DNA from: CAYSLU01 sp964431965
Lineage (GTDB): Bacteria > Verrucomicrobiota > Kiritimatiellia > CAIKKV01 > CAYSLU01
DNA: 24,975 bases
Reading direction: 5' to 3'
NCBI GenBank assembly: GCA_964431965.1
Contig: CAYSLU010000082.1
Coordinates: 1 to 24,975, forward strand
Below the pieces are notes generated by a model, which did no database searches, was not told where the DNA came from, and saw only the letters and a list, made by a program, of their open reading frames with translations. This document shows positions 22,077 to 24,975 of the stretch, one piece after another; the first letter of the stretch is position 1; every line of letters starts with the position of its first letter. Made by a program: the position numbers and the translations under genes.

Positions 22077-23012
22077 ATGCAGGAACCCACGAAGAAGCTG
22101 ATTGAGCCTCAGTCGATTGCGCGACGCGGGGCGTTCGACCTCCGCGCGCAGGTGACCCCGCTCTACGGGGCGAACCTGGTATCGTTCTCGGTGGACGGCA
22201 GCGAGCTGATCTTCTGGGACCCGAAGGGGCTGCTGGCGGGCCGGACGTTCACCGGCGCGTTCAACATGTGGCCGACGCCCTGTCGCCTGGCCAACTGCAG
22301 CTACCCGTTCGAGGGCCGCAAGATCGTGCAGCGCAAGCACGGCGAGGATCTGTTCATCCACGGGCTGGTCCGCGACGAGTCGATGCAGTTCCGGAATGAC
22401 GGCGATTCCATCACCTCATGGGTCGAGATCGGCCCCGGGCATGCCGCGTATGAAGGGTTTCCCTTCCGCTGCGTCTTCCGCGTCACGCACGCGTTGCACG
22501 AGTCCGGGCTGACGATCAGCTACGAGGTGGAGAACCGCGACACGCGGAACCTGCCGTTCGGATTCGGCGTGCATCCGTTCTGGCGGATCCATGGCTCGCG
22601 CCGCGACATGGTACTTCGCATCCCGTGCGACTACACCCTGGAGCTCAAGGATCTGGTTCCGACGGGGAACGTCGAGAAGGTGGAGGGCACGAAGCTCGAC
22701 CTGCGCAAGCCGCGGCACATCGACAAGTTCTTCGTCGATAACGCGTTCTGGAAGCGTAACCCGGGCGATACGGCGGAGGTTCGGTTCTCGGCCCTTGGCA
22801 AGCGCATGACGATCGAGGCGAGCGACGAGTTCGCGCACATGATCGTGTACGCGCCGGCGCGCAAGAAGTTCGTGTGCGTGGAGAATCTGACCGCATGCCC
22901 GAATGCGCAGAACCTCGCCGCGGTTGGAAAGAAGGACGTGGCGGGCCTGACCGTGGTGCCCGCCGGACAGAAGGCCGGCGGCTGGATCAAGTACACGATC
23001 ACGGCGGCCTAG
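22077..23012 (+). CDS. Aldose 1-epimerase (mutarotase)-like protein
   Basis: 311 residues from the ATG at 22077, preceded by AAAGGA at 22065-22070; a GTG start ten codons earlier is less likely. The galactose-mutarotase fold landmarks are FIHGLVRD (93-100, His95), GFGVHPFW (162-169, catalytic His166) and FVCVENLT (265-272, catalytic Glu269). WDPKGLLAGRTFTG and FNMWPTPCRLANCSYPFEGR belong to the sugar-binding rim. The enzyme interconverts alpha and beta forms of free aldoses, or of a sugar phosphate if it belongs to the YeaD-like branch. It leads a plus-strand operon with a toroid protein and a sugar kinase. Together these suggest uptake-side processing of a sugar. Confidence 0.88.
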   Translation: MQEPTKKLIEPQSIARRGAFDLRAQVTPLYGANLVSFSVDGSELIFWDPKGLLAGRTFTGAFNMWPTPCRLANCSYPFEGRKIVQRKHGEDLFIHGLVRDESMQFRNDGDSITSWVEIGPGHAAYEGFPFRCVFRVTHALHESGLTISYEVENRDTRNLPFGFGVHPFWRIHGSRRDMVLRIPCDYTLELKDLVPTGNVEKVEGTKLDLRKPRHIDKFFVDNAFWKRNPGDTAEVRFSALGKRMTIEASDEFAHMIVYAPARKKFVCVENLTACPNAQNLAAVGKKDVAGLTVVPAGQKAGGWIKYTITAA

Positions 23013-23063
23013 TTCGGTCGGCCGCGGGTGGAATCGAAGTCACATCGAGGGAGACCATACGAC

Positions 23064-24125
23064 ATGACGTTGAAGAGCAGGGACCTGGAGCAGGCGGCCA
23101 AGAAGGCCACGGCCTGGCTGGCGGCGCAGCTGACGCCGATGGGCAACTATCGCGGAGCCGACGCTCAGAGGCCGGACGGAGTCTACCCGGATACGGACGA
23201 CATCGGGTGCTACTACAAGAGCGTCTACACGCTCCGCGCGACCGGGCAGTCCGAGGCGGCCGGCCGCTGCCTCGCGTATGTCATCAAGCGCTTCCGCTCC
23301 CCGGACGGCGACTACTTCAACACGCCCACCGTGCGCAGCTCGGGCAGCTACGGCCCGTACTTCTGCCAGCTGTACCAGAACGCCTGGCTGGTTCGCGGCG
23401 CGGCCGCGCTCTACTGGTTTGGGGCGCTGAAGGAGATGGTCGCGTTCATGAACACGCAGCGCGATCCCGAGTTCGGCGGGTACTACACGCACGTCAACTC
23501 CAAGACCGGGGTCATGGACTCGAACTCCATCGCCGTCGGCGCGTGGTCGTGCATCCTGGCCGGGCGGACCGACCTGGGCCGGCAGAGCGCGGACCTGCTG
23601 CTGAAGATGCTCGCGAGCCAGAAGGACGGAGCGGTCCTCTGGTCGCGCTGCCGCAAGGACGGGGCGCTGGTCACGGACCTGTCGGACGTCGACCCCAAGA
23701 ACCACCGCTACGTGCGGGTCTCGTCCACCGAGCCGCAGCAGGCGTACTGGATCTGGGCGTGGCCGATGAACCTGCTGATTGCGGTTCATGAGCTCACGGG
23801 CGAGAAGAAGTACCTTGACGGGGCCATTCGGATCTTCGACTTCCTGGCCGGCTCCCATGCGAACGCCTTCGGCTTCACGACGTCGGGCAAGAACGCGTGG
23901 GGCGCGGCGAAGCTCTTCCGCCTCACGGGCGACCGCCGATATCTCGACAAGGCGATGCTGCAGATGCAGTACATCCTCGATCACCAGCATGCGGACGGGT
24001 ACATGCTGGGCGAGGGCGTGAAGGACGAGTCGGGCCAGCCCAAGCGCACGACGTTCGACTTCACGGCGGACTTCGGAAGCTGGTTGATCGACAATGCGGC
24101 CGAGTTCGCGGCCCGGGGCCTGTAA
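23064..24125 (+). CDS. Alpha/alpha-toroid protein (six-hairpin or terpene-cyclase-like fold)
   Basis: 353 residues; the ATG at 23064 follows GAGGGAG by about 10 bases. It is made of helical hairpin repeats with aromatic/Gly turns, for example PDGVYPDTDDIGCYYKSVYTL, SPDGDYFNTP, ARWYF-like YWFGALKEM, and LTGEKKYLDGAIRIFDFL and LTGDRRYLDKAMLQMQYIL. The last two are clearly a repeated unit of the toroid. No signal peptide is visible, so it is likely cytoplasmic. The fold is shared by glycoside hydrolases, epimerases and cyclases; the specific activity cannot be told. Its neighbours (mutarotase, BadF kinase) favour a sugar substrate, and a sugar epimerase/isomerase or glycosidase is the best guess. 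Confidence 0.75.
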   Translation: MTLKSRDLEQAAKKATAWLAAQLTPMGNYRGADAQRPDGVYPDTDDIGCYYKSVYTLRATGQSEAAGRCLAYVIKRFRSPDGDYFNTPTVRSSGSYGPYFCQLYQNAWLVRGAAALYWFGALKEMVAFMNTQRDPEFGGYYTHVNSKTGVMDSNSIAVGAWSCILAGRTDLGRQSADLLLKMLASQKDGAVLWSRCRKDGALVTDLSDVDPKNHRYVRVSSTEPQQAYWIWAWPMNLLIAVHELTGEKKYLDGAIRIFDFLAGSHANAFGFTTSGKNAWGAAKLFRLTGDRRYLDKAMLQMQYILDHQHADGYMLGEGVKDESGQPKRTTFDFTADFGSWLIDNAAEFAARGL

Positions 24126-24137
24126 AGGAGCGATGCC

Positions 24138-24975
24138 ATGGCGGATCAGAAGCGCCGGTATGTGATGGGATTCGACGTGGGCGGGACGAAGACCGCCTGC
24201 ATCATCGTGGACGACCGCGGCGTGGTGGTCGGCGCGGGGTATGGCGGATCGGGGAACACGAACTTCATCCCGCTGGCGATCGCCACGAAGTCCTTCACGG
24301 ATGCGATCACGGCGGCGAAGAAGAAGACGAAGATCCGCGACCTGGCGATCGACTGCGTGGTGGTGGGCACGGAGCCCGACCCGGCGCCGGTGGCGCCGGT
24401 GATCCGCAAGCTCACCGGCTGCAGCCGCATCCTCCACCGCAAGGAGGGCGAGTGCTCCATGGTCGGCGGCTTGGTCTCCAAGGTCGGCCTGTCGCTCATC
24501 TGCGGCACGGGCTCGGTCGGCTGGGGCCGGAACGCGAGGGGCGCGACCAGCATGACGAGTTGCTGGGGCCCGATCGGCGATGAAGGGTCGGCGTACGATC
24601 TGGCTCGCCGCGGCGTGAACGCCGCGTTCTGGGCGTGGGACGGCCGCGGGCGGAAGACGATCCTGGTGAACAAGCTGCTGAAGATGTTCGGGCAGAAGGA
24701 TCTCCGGGACGTCTGCACGCCGCTCTACACGAGCCCGAACCTGCGCAAGGATTTCGCCAGCCTGGCGAAGCTGGTAACCGAGGCAGCGGACCAGGGCGAC
24801 CGCGTGGCGCGGGAGGTGATGGAGGAGGGGGCTCGCCAGGTGGCGCACTTCCTGGCGACGTGCGCCAACAACCTCAAGATGGGGAAGTCCGGCTACCGGG
24901 TGGCCGCGCCGGTGAGCGGCTTGATCGTGGGATCGAACTACCGGTACTTCAAGATGATCGACCGCGCGCTGCGGA
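24138..24975 (+). CDS. BadF/BadG/BcrA-type ATPase, N-acetylglucosamine-kinase-like (C-terminus cut by window edge)
   Basis: 279 residues are visible to the right edge. AAAGGAG lies 7 bases before the ATG. The ASKHA nucleotide fold is clear: phosphate-1 GFDVGGTKTACIIVD (11-25, Asp13), phosphate-2 ICGTGSVGWG (121-130) and the GPIGDEGSAYD segment (144-154) typical of GlcNAc-kinase-like BadF proteins. These enzymes phosphorylate amino sugars with ATP; members of the wider family also drive electron transfer in activases, but no Fe-S cysteine pair is seen in the part shown. With the upstream mutarotase this suggests phosphorylation of a free sugar, perhaps feeding the NagA-like branch of the 5462 cluster. 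The missing C-terminus includes the adenosine motif. Confidence 0.88.
   Translation, partial: MADQKRRYVMGFDVGGTKTACIIVDDRGVVVGAGYGGSGNTNFIPLAIATKSFTDAITAAKKKTKIRDLAIDCVVVGTEPDPAPVAPVIRKLTGCSRILHRKEGECSMVGGLVSKVGLSLICGTGSVGWGRNARGATSMTSCWGPIGDEGSAYDLARRGVNAAFWAWDGRGRKTILVNKLLKMFGQKDLRDVCTPLYTSPNLRKDFASLAKLVTEAADQGDRVAREVMEEGARQVAHFLATCANNLKMGKSGYRVAAPVSGLIVGSNYRYFKMIDRALR

Noticed and set aside
1..24975. tRNA, rRNA, CRISPR array, insertion sequence or prophage
   Set aside because: I found no cloverleaf with CCA-type end, no regularly spaced direct repeats, and no transposase, integrase or phage protein.

Overview
The window is high-GC bacterial chromosome, densely packed, with 26 protein genes (the first and last cut by the window edges) and no rRNA, tRNA, CRISPR array or insertion sequence that I can see. 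The mix of gene families suggests a member of the PVC group (Lentisphaerota, Kiritimatiellota or Planctomycetota) or a similar environmental lineage. The relevant features are several URO-D-like proteins, a Gfo/Idh/MocA oxidoreductase, a BadF-type sugar kinase, a secreted protein with tandem WYYGY-type modules, and several kinds of intergenic inverted repeat. This placement is an inference from gene content, not a phylogenetic result.

Layout. (a) 1-5310, mixed housekeeping: a membrane-anchored alpha/beta hydrolase (minus strand, cut by the left edge), two exported proteins of unknown function behind a possible sigma-54 promoter, a single-domain parvulin, a DEAD-box helicase (minus strand) and a GntR/UTRA regulator with a probable operator over its own promoter. 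(b) 5462-15458, eleven co-directional genes, many overlapping by 4 bp: DegT-type aminotransferase, zinc alcohol dehydrogenase, DapA/KDG-type aldolase, two small related proteins resembling the ATC-hydrolase family, Gfo/Idh/MocA oxidoreductase, HpaI-type aldolase, SDR, aldo/keto reductase, NagA-like amidohydrolase and a second SDR. (c) 15459-15947, a gene-free stretch with several inverted repeats between convergent genes. (d) 15948-21925, a minus-strand operon: zinc-ribbon membrane protein, NSS sodium symporter with a MetS-like 60-aa subunit, URO-D/MetE-fold protein, SGNH hydrolase and a second URO-D protein. (e) 22077-24975, a divergent plus-strand operon: aldose epimerase-like protein, alpha/alpha-toroid protein and BadF-type sugar kinase (cut by the right edge).

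How it may work together. Region (b) looks like a catabolic pathway for an unusual amino- or keto-sugar, or sugar acid, under the GntR regulator. It has redox enzymes from four families, an aminotransferase, a deacetylase/deaminase-like hydrolase and two unrelated aldolase folds, but no glycosyltransferase, nucleotidyltransferase or dedicated sugar transporter. Region (e) could supply mutarotation and phosphorylation of a sugar. Region (d) pairs a likely amino-acid importer with two proteins of the URO-D/MetE superfamily, whose relatives move methyl groups. The substrates of (b) and (d) cannot be read from sequence alone. The most interesting content is the (b) operon, especially its pair of small paralogues and its intercistronic RNA hairpins, and the transporter/URO-D operon (d).
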